Shown here: piece by piece, positions 8,170 through 14,671 of the stretch
How the letters are laid out: the number at the start of each line of letters is the position of its first letter
Position numbering within the stretch: the stretch's first letter is position 1
Assembly (NCBI GenBank): GCA_031413495.1
Contig: JANOFE010000143.1
Coordinates: 1-19,398 of the forward strand
From: JACMNW01 sp031413495
GTDB taxonomy: Bacteria; Pseudomonadota; Alphaproteobacteria; Rhodobacterales; Rhodobacteraceae
DNA: 19,398 nt
Direction of reading: 5' to 3'
Notes under the pieces: model-generated
What the model was told of the DNA's origin: nothing
Database searches by the model: none
The model's input: only the letters and a program-made list of their open reading frames with translations
Made by a program: the position numbers and the translations under genes

Positions 8170-8916
8170 TCAAGCGCGCTGCATATCTGCCAATAGTCGT
8201 GCCAAACTGTCCAACATCGCGCCCGCATCAGGCCTGTCAGCCACGCGGACCTGGGACGCGACGGCGCGCAGTTCAAGGGCCACATCGTCACTCATCGCGG
8301 CAACAAGCAAGGGGGAAACTCCGGCGGTCCGTGTCAGTTCCATGGTAAAAATTGTGGCGGTCCTTGGTGAAAACAGCGGCACCAAAACCGGATGCCTGTC
8401 TTGCAAAACTGCCTGCGCTTCGGCTGTCAGATTTTGCGTTTCTTGTGCATAAATTATTGCGTCAAAAGTCTCTATTCCGGCCAAAGTCAGCTGCTGAGTG
8501 ATGTCTCCGCGCGTTTCGCGTCCGCGCAAATGCAGCAGCGCCCCTTGCGGGGGCTGCGCCCTGATTTGCGCGGTCAGGCTTGGCGCATCCTGCGCAATTG
8601 AAACGGGTCGCAGTTGCGCAACCCGTGCGGCATCCGCTGTGCGGGACCCCACGCAATAGGCGTCGCGCGGCAACCCTTGCGCAGCTTGCCCCAACCGCTG
8701 ATAGGCCTCGACCCCGGTTTGTGATGTCAGGATAAGGCCCGCAAATGGCCCGGTTGGCAGATCTGGCGCATAGAATCGCGGGGCCAGCAGAGGGGTTTTT
8801 ATGATCCGCACCTGCGCCCCGAACCGCACGCCCAATTGGCGGGCAAAATCCGCTGCCTGCGGTTCTGGCCGGGTCAACAAAAGCGGCACTGGGTTGGCGC
8901 GGGATTGTGTGGGCAT
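8170..8916 (-). CDS. hemD: Uroporphyrinogen-III synthase
   Basis: The 248-aa protein begins with LLLTRPEPQAADFARQL, the usual HemD N-terminal motif, and continues with PLLAPRF, LILTSQTGVEAY and LLHLRGRETRGDITQQL. It ends with a region (PLFSPRTATIF...) that matches the HemD second lobe. It would cyclise hydroxymethylbilane to uroporphyrinogen III, the branch point to heme, siroheme and corrinoids, in the cytoplasm. HemD is poorly conserved, but these landmarks and the hemY/mitofilin neighbours agree. The open frame continues upstream to 8970, but that would overlap tsaD and the family starts at MPTQSRANPVPLLLTRPEP, so the ATG at 8916 is preferred, although I see no clear Shine-Dalgarno. Only 46 bp separate it from the divergent tsaD start. 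hemC is not next to it in this window. Confidence 0.9.
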   Translation of the reverse strand: MPTQSRANPVPLLLTRPEPQAADFARQLGVRFGAQVRIIKTPLLAPRFYAPDLPTGPFAGLILTSQTGVEAYQRLGQAAQGLPRDAYCVGSRTADAARVAQLRPVSIAQDAPSLTAQIRAQPPQGALLHLRGRETRGDITQQLTLAGIETFDAIIYAQETQNLTAEAQAVLQDRHPVLVPLFSPRTATIFTMELTRTAGVSPLLVAAMSDDVALELRAVASQVRVADRPDAGAMLDSLARLLADMQRA

Positions 8917-8962
8917 GCTTGCGGTGTTACCTGCGGATAGCCCTTCTGGCAATCGGTGGCAG

Positions 8963-10048
8963 ATGCCCAAAACACTTACCTTTCTTGGTCTGGAAAGCAG
9001 CTGTGATGATACGGCGGCAGCGGTTGTGCGCCAACTTCCCGATCAGGCGGCGCAGATTTTGTCATCGGTGGTGGATGGGCAAACGGCTTTGCACGCGGCC
9101 TTTGGTGGCGTCGTGCCGGAAATTGCGGCGCGCGCGCATGCGGAACGGCTGGATCACTGCGTCGAGCGCGCGTTGCATGACGCCGGACTAACGCTTGCAG
9201 ATATCGACGGTGTGGCTGTTACCGCCGGGCCGGGGTTGATTGGCGGCGTTCTGTCCGGCGTGATGTGCGCCAAGGGAATTGCTGCTGCGCGCGGGTTGCC
9301 GTTGGTGGGGGTTAATCATCTGGCAGGCCATGCGTTGACGCCGCGGCTGACCGATGGGTTAGCGTTTCCCTACCTGATGCTGCTGGTGTCTGGCGGTCAT
9401 TGCCAGTTTTTGCTGGTGAACGGCGTGGATGAATTCCGGCGCTTAGGTGGCACCATTGATGATGCGCCCGGTGAGGCGTTTGACAAAATCGCCAAGTTGC
9501 TGGCCCTGCCGCAACCCGGTGGCCCGATGGTTGAAGGTGAGGCGATGTTGGGCTGCGCGAAACGATTTGCCTTTCCGCGCCCGTTGCTGGACAGGCCCGG
9601 TTGCGATTTGTCCTTCTCTGGGCTGAAAACCGCAGTGTTGCGTGCGCGTGACGGGTTGATTGCGGCGCAGGGCGGCATCACGGTACAAGACCGGCGTGAT
9701 CTTTGCGCGGGTTTTCAGGCCGCCGTTGCCGATGTGTTGGCCGAAAAAACAAGGCGCGCGATTGCGCAAGCACCCCAATCCACGGCCTTCGCTGTTGCAG
9801 GCGGGGTGGCGGCGAACAAGTCCATTCGCGCCAAGTTAGAGACTGTTTGTGCGACGAACGGCACCCCGTTTCTGGCCCCGCCACTGTCTTTGTGCACCGA
9901 CAATGCCGCCATGATCGCATGGGCCGGGATAGAACGGTTCCGGATCGGGCTGCGTGATCGTATGGATCTTGCCGCGCGCCCGCGCTGGCCGTTGGATGAC
10001 CGCAGCCCTGCGATGTTGGGGTTCGGAAAAAAGGGGGCAAAGGCATGA
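8963..10048 (+). CDS. tsaD: tRNA N6-adenosine threonylcarbamoyltransferase
   Basis: The 361-aa protein is the catalytic subunit for t6A37 formation on ANN-decoding tRNAs, working with TsaB and TsaE on threonylcarbamoyl-AMP made by TsaC. The sequence shows the Kae1/TsaD landmarks: LGLESSCDDTAAA at the start, the metal-binding H119-x3-H123 in GVNHLAGH, LLVSGGHCQFL, GEAFDKIAKLL, SFSGLKTA, AVAGGVAANKSIR and FLAPPLSLCTDNAAMIAW. Its length is close to alphaproteobacterial homologues. The longer open frame from 8801 is rejected because MPKTLTFLGLESS at 8963 is the family start. Its stop overlaps the gpsA start (ATGA at 10045-10048), so the two are translationally coupled. It diverges from hemD. Confidence 0.97.
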   Translation: MPKTLTFLGLESSCDDTAAAVVRQLPDQAAQILSSVVDGQTALHAAFGGVVPEIAARAHAERLDHCVERALHDAGLTLADIDGVAVTAGPGLIGGVLSGVMCAKGIAAARGLPLVGVNHLAGHALTPRLTDGLAFPYLMLLVSGGHCQFLLVNGVDEFRRLGGTIDDAPGEAFDKIAKLLALPQPGGPMVEGEAMLGCAKRFAFPRPLLDRPGCDLSFSGLKTAVLRARDGLIAAQGGITVQDRRDLCAGFQAAVADVLAEKTRRAIAQAPQSTAFAVAGGVAANKSIRAKLETVCATNGTPFLAPPLSLCTDNAAMIAWAGIERFRIGLRDRMDLAARPRWPLDDRSPAMLGFGKKGAKA

Positions 10049-11007
10049 TTGGGATAATCGGTGCTGGCGCGTTTGGCACGGCGCTGGCGGTGGCGTTGGG
10101 GCAAGAGGGCCGCAAGGTGACACTTTGGGCGCGCGATCCGGCACATGCCGCCCAGATGGCACAAACGCGGGTCAATCAGACGCGGTTACCGGGCATTGAG
10201 CTTCCCGTGTCGGTAACCGTTTCCGCCAACATCGACGATATTTGGCCTGCGGAAGCCGTGCTTTTGGCGCTTCCCATGCAGGGCATCCGTGATTTTCTAC
10301 ATAAATACGCGGCGATTCTTGACGGGTCGGTGCTGGTTGCCTGTTGCAAGGGGGTTGATCTGGTAACGCTGCGCGGCCCCTGTGCGCTGATCGAAAAGAT
10401 GTGCCCCAAAGCGGTGGCCGCTATTCTGACTGGTCCCAGCTTTGCAACCGATATTGCGCGGGGGCTGCCAACGGCGCTGACGCTGGCCTGCGCTGACCCG
10501 GCAGAAGGGGCCGCTTTGCAAACGCTGCTGTCGACCCCCACCCTGCGCCTTTACCGTACTGCCGATGTGACCGGGGCCGAACTGGGCGGCGCGTTGAAAA
10601 ACGTCATTGCGATTGCGGCTGGCGTGGCCATCGGGGCGGGCCTCGGCCAATCCGCCCGCGCCGCCCTGATGACGCGCGGCTATGCCGAAATGGTGCGCAC
10701 CGCCCAAGCCATGGGCGCGCGGGCCGAAACGCTGGCGGGACTGTCCGGCTTTGGCGATTTGGTGCTGACCTGCGGGTCTGATCAATCGCGCAACTTTCGG
10801 TATGGATACGCTTTGGCGCAAGGGGCTGCCTTTGATCCGTCGCTGACCGTCGAAGGGGTTGCCACGGCGCAGGCGATGATTGGCGTTGCGCAGACGTACA
10901 ATCTGGATTTGCCGGTGATGGCCATGGTTGCCGCGCTGACAAGTGATAAAATCAGCATTACCGACGCCATCCATTCGCTTTTGTCCCGCCCCCTGAAACA
11001 GGAATAA
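10045..11007 (+). CDS. gpsA: NAD(P)+-dependent glycerol-3-phosphate dehydrogenase
   Basis: The 320-aa enzyme interconverts dihydroxyacetone phosphate and sn-glycerol 3-phosphate, the backbone for phospholipids, in the cytoplasm. The Rossmann motif is at the extreme N-terminus (G6-A-G8-A-F-G11 in IGIIGAGAFGTAL). Further signatures are VLLALPMQGIR, VACCKGVDL, AILTGPSFATDIARGLPTA and GGALKNVIAIAAG with the catalytic lysine near residue 185, followed by LAGLSGFGDLVLTCGS and SRNFRYGYAL. All are standard GpsA blocks, and the length is close to the usual ~330 residues. The start overlaps the tsaD stop and the yciI-family gene begins 3 bp after its stop, so this is the second gene of a compact operon. 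Confidence 0.97.
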   Translation: MIGIIGAGAFGTALAVALGQEGRKVTLWARDPAHAAQMAQTRVNQTRLPGIELPVSVTVSANIDDIWPAEAVLLALPMQGIRDFLHKYAAILDGSVLVACCKGVDLVTLRGPCALIEKMCPKAVAAILTGPSFATDIARGLPTALTLACADPAEGAALQTLLSTPTLRLYRTADVTGAELGGALKNVIAIAAGVAIGAGLGQSARAALMTRGYAEMVRTAQAMGARAETLAGLSGFGDLVLTCGSDQSRNFRYGYALAQGAAFDPSLTVEGVATAQAMIGVAQTYNLDLPVMAMVAALTSDKISITDAIHSLLSRPLKQE

Positions 11008-11010
11008 ACC

Positions 11011-11283
11011 ATGCGCGTAGCCCTTATCTGCATCGACAAGCCAGACGCCCTGCAAACGCGGGCAGATAACCGCGCCGCCCATCTGGCCCATATTGCGGCC
11101 TCTGGCGTGGTGGAAATGGCTGGGCCCTTCTTGAACGGCGATGGTCAGATGACCGGATCGTTGATCATCCTTAGCGTCGAAAATCTTGCTGCGGCACAGG
11201 ATTGGGCCATGTTAGACCCGTATTCAAAGGCTGACCTGTTCCAATCTGTCACCATAACTGAATGGAAAAAGGTCATTGGATGA
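11011..11283 (+). CDS. YciI-family protein
   Basis: This 90-aa protein has the features of the YciI superfamily (dimeric alpha-beta barrel, related to muconolactone isomerase): an N-terminal strand, then HLAHI with His24, EMAGPF at ~35-40, and the near-C-terminal DP(Y) segment at 69-71 followed by LFQSVTITEW. The biochemical role of most members is unknown; a His/Asp pair is thought to be the active site in the family. It starts 3 bp after gpsA and ends 10 bp before the EVE gene, so it is co-transcribed. The same neighbours recur, as far as I recall, in alphaproteobacteria. I would not assign a reaction. Confidence 0.9.
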   Translation: MRVALICIDKPDALQTRADNRAAHLAHIAASGVVEMAGPFLNGDGQMTGSLIILSVENLAAAQDWAMLDPYSKADLFQSVTITEWKKVIG

Positions 11284-11293
11284 AGGACTGGGG

Positions 11294-11713
11294 ATGAAAC
11301 ACTGGCTGTTCAAATCTGAACCGGATGTCTGGGGTTGGGATCATCAGGCAGCACGCGGTGCCGTGGGCGAGGAATGGCACGGTGTGCGCAATTATCAGGC
11401 GCGCAATAATATGCGGGCAATGGCGGTGGGCGATCTGGGGTTTTTCTATCATTCCAATGTCGGCCGCGCCGTTGTCGGCATTGTAGAGGTGTGCCGCACG
11501 TCGCTGCCTGACAGCACAACCGACGATCCGCGTTGGGACTGTGTGATGATCCGTGCAGTGCGGCCATTTCTGCGGCCCGTCACTTTGGACGATTGCAAAG
11601 TGCAACCGGGTTTAGAGGCGATGGTTCTGATCAACAACTCCCGCCTGTCGGTACAGCCGGTGACACCGGATGAATGGCGCATTGTTTGCAACATGGGCGG
11701 TACTACCGCCTGA
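11294..11713 (+). CDS. EVE-domain protein
   Basis: The 139-aa protein is a stand-alone EVE domain (PUA-like fold, like human THYN1). It starts MKHWLFKSEPDVWGWD, has the family hallmark WHGVRNYQARNNMR at about residues 29-42 and GDLGFFYHSN, and ends with the RLSVQPVTPDEW block. EVE domains bind modified bases in an aromatic cage, and some serve modification-dependent restriction systems; this one is in a housekeeping operon, so a role in sensing modified nucleic acid or RNA is more likely, by inference. A frame open from 11276 exists, but the ATG at 11294 follows GGACTGGGG and matches the family start. It is the last gene of the tsaD operon. Confidence 0.92.
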   Translation: MKHWLFKSEPDVWGWDHQAARGAVGEEWHGVRNYQARNNMRAMAVGDLGFFYHSNVGRAVVGIVEVCRTSLPDSTTDDPRWDCVMIRAVRPFLRPVTLDDCKVQPGLEAMVLINNSRLSVQPVTPDEWRIVCNMGGTTA

Positions 11714-11778
11714 TTTTTCTTCGCGGTTGGCGTTTTTCAGGGCATTATTGCCAAAAAAGTAACCAGATGGAGGGAACA

Positions 11779-12174
11779 ATGGAATATCTTAACGTTATCG
11801 CGGCCGCTATCGGCGCTTTTGCCTTTAGCGCCGTTTGGTACACCGCGATGTCAAAGCAATGGATCGCTGCTTCCGGGATTGCTGTTGACACAAACGGCAA
11901 AGCTATGGGCAACGGCAGCCCAATGCCTATGGTCATCGGCCTGATTGCGATGATCCTTGTCGCAGGCATGATGCGCCACGTCTTTCAAATCTCGGGCATT
12001 GTCACGTTGGGCGGTGGCTTGCTTGCCGGATTCGGTGTCGGCGCATTTTTCATCACGCCGTGGGTAACGATGAACTATGCCTTTGGTATGCGGAAATCGT
12101 CATTGGCAGTCATTGATGGCATCAACGCGATTGTTGGCTGTTCGATCATGGGGCTTATCCTTAGCCTGTTCTGA
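11779..12174 (+). CDS. DUF1761-family membrane protein
   Basis: This is a 131-aa protein with four predicted membrane helices: about residues 3-22 (YLNVIAAAIGAFAFSAVWY), 50-68, 76-97 and 110-131. The WYTAMSKQW segment after helix 1, the glycine-rich third helix and the final helix are typical of DUF1761. The function is unknown. The ATG at 11779 is preceded by GGAGGG (11769-11774) at good spacing; the longer frame from 11674 overlaps the EVE gene and lacks such a signal. A 65-bp gap from the EVE gene makes separate transcription possible. I see no strong U-tract terminator after it, only the hairpin at 12199-12226. Confidence 0.85.
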   Translation: MEYLNVIAAAIGAFAFSAVWYTAMSKQWIAASGIAVDTNGKAMGNGSPMPMVIGLIAMILVAGMMRHVFQISGIVTLGGGLLAGFGVGAFFITPWVTMNYAFGMRKSSLAVIDGINAIVGCSIMGLILSLF

Positions 12175-12198
12175 TCCAGACACGCGCCAGCGAAAATT

Positions 12199-12226
12199 GG
12201 AGGGTCCCGACCCCTCAGGACCCTCC
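12199..12226. repeat. 9-bp inverted repeat downstream of the DUF1761 gene
   Basis: GGAGGGTCC (12199-12207) and GGACCCTCC (12218-12226) are perfect complements with a 10-nt loop. It lies 25 bp after the DUF1761 stop and could fold in the transcript as a stabilising or terminating hairpin, but no U-tract follows on either strand. It is followed by two CACGTG palindromes (12235-12240 and 12255-12260), described under findings. I see no gene in 12175-12386. Confidence 0.5.
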
Positions 12227-12386
12227 ATCCACCCCACGTGCTCCCTTAGCACCACACGTGTTCTGAAAAAGGTCCCGGACATCCTGCCCTGTGGGATGAA
12301 GATAGCGCAGAGCGCGCTTTGTCTGCAATCTCTAAGCATTTAAGACTTAGGGCAAATTTCAATACAATTGGAAACCTTGTAGAAAC

Positions 12387-12417
12387 CAAAACGCCCACAC
12401 CTTTTTAGGTGCAGGCG
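12387..12417 (-). terminator. Intrinsic terminator of the DUF2853 gene
   Basis: Read on the minus strand, arms CGCCTGCACC and GGTGTGGGCG (12408-12417 and 12392-12401) pair over 10 positions, two of them G-U, around a 6-nt loop and run directly into TTTT (complement of 12388-12391). It sits 21 bp after the stop of the minus-strand gene at 12438. Confidence 0.85.
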
Positions 12418-12437
12418 CTTAGCAAAAAGATGAGGTC

Positions 12438-12779
12438 TTACTTGTAGACGCCTTCTTTGCCGAAATGCTTCACCAGCATATAATAGACCACCGCGCGATG
12501 CTTGTTGCGCTCGCCCCGGCCATAGGTGTCGATCACCGCATTGATCGCTTCTAACAGCTTCGGGCTATCAGCCATACCAAGCTTCTTGATCAGAAAATTA
12601 TTCTTTACGGTTTCCAGCTCTGACGCGTCGGTGCCCGCAACGGTGGAACTATCCGCGTTATAAATCGCCGGGCCACAGCCGATTGTCACTTTTGTCAGCA
12701 GCGCCATGTCAGGCTTCATCTTGCATTTGTTCGTCAGATCGTCGGCATATTTTGCGATCAGGTCATCTCTCTTACTCAT
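12438..12779 (-). CDS. DUF2853-family protein
   Basis: The 113-aa, soluble, helical protein matches the DUF2853 family: MSKRDDLIAKYADDL at the N-terminus, a central segment ELETVKNNFLIKKLGM, and the conserved end HRAVVYYMLVKHFGKEGVYK. No catalytic motif is visible and the function is unknown. The ATG at 12779 has a strong GAGGAG ribosome binding site. A palindrome (12820-12831) about 40 bp upstream lies where an operator could act. It has its own intrinsic terminator, so it is probably a single-gene unit, with the methyltransferase gene 102 bp upstream on the same strand. Confidence 0.88.
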   Translation of the reverse strand: MSKRDDLIAKYADDLTNKCKMKPDMALLTKVTIGCGPAIYNADSSTVAGTDASELETVKNNFLIKKLGMADSPKLLEAINAVIDTYGRGERNKHRAVVYYMLVKHFGKEGVYK

Positions 12780-12819
12780 TCAGCAGCTCCTCGTTCCAAC
12801 CCTGTTAGGTCGCTTTTTG

Positions 12820-12831
12820 GTTACATGTAAC
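12820..12831. promoter_or_regulatory. Perfect 12-bp palindrome upstream of the DUF2853 gene
   Basis: GTTACATGTAAC reads the same on both strands and is 40 bp upstream of the DUF2853 start codon, in the only stretch that can hold its promoter. It could be a dimeric regulator site; no regulator is identified. Confidence 0.35.
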
Positions 12832-12881
12832 ATCTCGCGCGGAAAGCTTAGGCGAAAGCCAAGCCGTCACAAAGGGAAAAT

Positions 12882-13472
12882 TCAGGCCTTTTTCCCCTTG
12901 GCGGGTTTTGGCGCAGCGCGGTTCAGTTTGATGATATATTGGTTCGCCATCAGGGTTAGGCTGGCCTGATCGCCTAGGGTTTCAAGCATCTTTTCCACCG
13001 CATGCTTCACCGGCGCACCGCTTTGTTCGGCCTGCCAGTTGAAATCATCGCCCGCGATGATGCCGTCATGTTTCACCTTGGCCAGACACAGCGCCAAATC
13101 GTTGCCAATGTATGGCGCGTTATGGTTTGCGTCGATGTAGACCCAATCAAGACTGCCATCCGGCATCCCGCCCAGAACCACCTCTGACAGCCCGCGGTGA
13201 ACGGTAACGCGCGGTTCGTCCTTAAAACGTGCCACCACGTCATGCCACTTCTGTTCCATCAGATGTTCGTTCTTCTTGCGGCCAAAACCGGTGTTGCCGA
13301 ATTCAGGCATATAAAGCCATGGGTCAATCAAATGCAGGGCTGACGGCGCGCATATTTCCATGATCCGGGCGCTGAAAGCCCCCTCCCAAACGCCAATTTC
13401 GGCCACAACCGCACCCTTCGGCAGCCTGCCGAGCATGCGGGCGCGCAGTTTATCGCGTTTGCTTTGTTCCAT
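12882..13472 (-). CDS. Class I SAM-dependent methyltransferase (Methyltransf_24-like)
   Basis: The 196-aa protein has a SAM-binding motif I (AEIGVWEGAFSARI, about residues 24-37), an acidic motif II at LHLIDPW, and a later block SLDWVYIDANHNAPYIGNDL, then GIIAGDDFNW. This pattern is typical of small methyltransferases of the Methyltransf_24 type often found with sugar or cell-surface genes. The substrate is not evident. The C-terminus is Lys/Ala-rich. The ATG at 13472 (MEQSKRDKLRARML) follows AAGGGG at suitable spacing; the frame continues to 13559 without a better start. The gene is divergent from the membrane-anchored unknown at 13684 across 211 bp, which must hold both promoters but shows no clear consensus elements to me. 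Confidence 0.8.
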   Translation of the reverse strand: MEQSKRDKLRARMLGRLPKGAVVAEIGVWEGAFSARIMEICAPSALHLIDPWLYMPEFGNTGFGRKKNEHLMEQKWHDVVARFKDEPRVTVHRGLSEVVLGGMPDGSLDWVYIDANHNAPYIGNDLALCLAKVKHDGIIAGDDFNWQAEQSGAPVKHAVEKMLETLGDQASLTLMANQYIIKLNRAAPKPAKGKKA

Positions 13473-13683
13473 CTGCTGCCCCTTGCGCCTGTTTTTTGAT
13501 TTTCTGTCCTTGACCCGAATCGTAACGCAGGTCGGACTCAAGGGAAAGCAGCTCTGCACTGCTGATAGATTGATGTGGCAATCACGTCGCGCAAACGGCT
13601 ATTATCACGCTTCTGTCCCAATTCCGCCAAGATCAACGGCGACTTTGTTGCAATTAGCGCTGTGCCATACTGGGGGAAAAATC

Positions 13684-14628
13684 ATGTCATCAGACAAAGA
13701 GGCGTTTGAAGAACGGCTTCGGCGGATCAGCCAATCACGCGAACAAGCCTTTGCCCCCGTTGGCGCGGGCTCCGGGCGGATGCCACCTAAGGGGGCGAAG
13801 TCCAACCACAAAACCATGTGGGCCTTGGGGATTGTTGTTTTTGGGTTGGTCTGCGCTGGCGGTGTAACGCTCGTCGCCGCCAAGATTTCTGCGGGGCCGA
13901 ATGCCTTGATGCGCGAAACTCTGGCAAGCCTGCAAGGTGCAGATGTTTTGCCAGCCGAACCGGGGTTTCTTGAACGCGTGGCCCTGATGATCTTTCCCGA
14001 TGAAACCACCACGTCGGATGCCCCGATCAGTTTCTTGCCCGCTGCGCCGGACGGTTGGGTGCGGGTCACAACGGCAGACGCGGCTTTGCCGGATGCGCTT
14101 GACGCCATCAAGGCGCGCTGGCCGCAGGGCGCAGATGTTTTACCGATTGAACAGAACCTTGGGTTTAAACAACTGACCGAGTATCTGGAGGTTCGCGCTG
14201 AACAAGATCTTGAATCAAAGGTATTATCCAAGTTGCGGACAACCGCGATATATCTCAACGGGAATGGAGAGTTTCTTTCCGTGCAGCTGGAATTCGAACC
14301 GAAACGCAACCCATTGGGCGGGCAGAATGATCCGGCAAGCTGGATCGAAGGACTTGCCGCCATCGAAGAGAAATCACTGGGTATTGGCGAAATTCTGGAA
14401 CGCCTGACGCTTGCCGGGATTGACGTGACCAATCAAACCAAAGCCGCAGGGACAAGCCTTGTCCGTCGGCCCATCGGGTCTGACATCTATGCGCAGACTG
14501 CGATGAAAATCGCCGTTCCGCTGACCAGCCGAGCCATTTTGCGCCTGCACGGATTGGCGACGCCCGTTGTGGCGCAAGCGCTGATCGCGGGAGTAGATCG
14601 TGACGATCTGGCTGCGCGGCTTGAATGA
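13684..14628 (+). CDS. Membrane-anchored protein of unknown function
   Basis: I do not recognise this 314-aa protein. It has a charged cytoplasmic N-terminus (KEAFEERLRRISQSREQAF), a Gly/Pro linker, one transmembrane helix at about residues 45-67 (MWALGIVVFGLVCAGGVTLV) and a ~245-residue domain that should face the periplasm. That domain contains PDGWVRVTTADAALP and a repeated AlaAspVal-Leu-Pro context (GADVLPAEP, GADVLPIEQ), but no cysteines or obvious catalytic motif. The start ATG at 13684 has GGGGGAAAAA before it; the frame stays open upstream to 13360 through the divergent methyltransferase gene, which is not credible. It is followed by a hairpin terminator at 14635. It may be lineage-specific to Rhodobacterales (from memory of similar proteins, not checked). 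Confidence 0.75.
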   Translation: MSSDKEAFEERLRRISQSREQAFAPVGAGSGRMPPKGAKSNHKTMWALGIVVFGLVCAGGVTLVAAKISAGPNALMRETLASLQGADVLPAEPGFLERVALMIFPDETTTSDAPISFLPAAPDGWVRVTTADAALPDALDAIKARWPQGADVLPIEQNLGFKQLTEYLEVRAEQDLESKVLSKLRTTAIYLNGNGEFLSVQLEFEPKRNPLGGQNDPASWIEGLAAIEEKSLGIGEILERLTLAGIDVTNQTKAAGTSLVRRPIGSDIYAQTAMKIAVPLTSRAILRLHGLATPVVAQALIAGVDRDDLAARLE

Positions 14629-14634
14629 AATGGC

Positions 14635-14659
14635 CCCCCGTCAAGGGTGACGGGGGTTT
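14635..14659 (+). terminator. Hairpin terminator between convergent genes
   Basis: CCCCCGTCA (14635-14643) and TGACGGGGG (14648-14656) form a perfect 9-bp stem with loop AGGG, followed by TTT. It lies between the stop of the membrane-anchored gene (14628) and the ahcY stop (14672), so it can serve both; the U-tract is better for the plus strand. Confidence 0.85.
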
Positions 14660-14671
14660 CGCTGGTTTGGT

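Noticed and set aside
10297..11091. Open frame of 264 codons on the minus strand
   Set aside because: Antisense to gpsA, which is certain.
12077..12343. Overlapping open frames on both strands in the gap after the DUF1761 gene
   Set aside because: They run through the inverted repeats, have no ribosome binding site, and overlap the end of the DUF1761 gene; I see no coding signal.
13360..13683. N-terminal extension of the membrane-anchored protein
   Set aside because: It would run through the divergent methyltransferase start and promoter region; MSSDKEAFEER at 13684 follows a purine-rich ribosome binding site.
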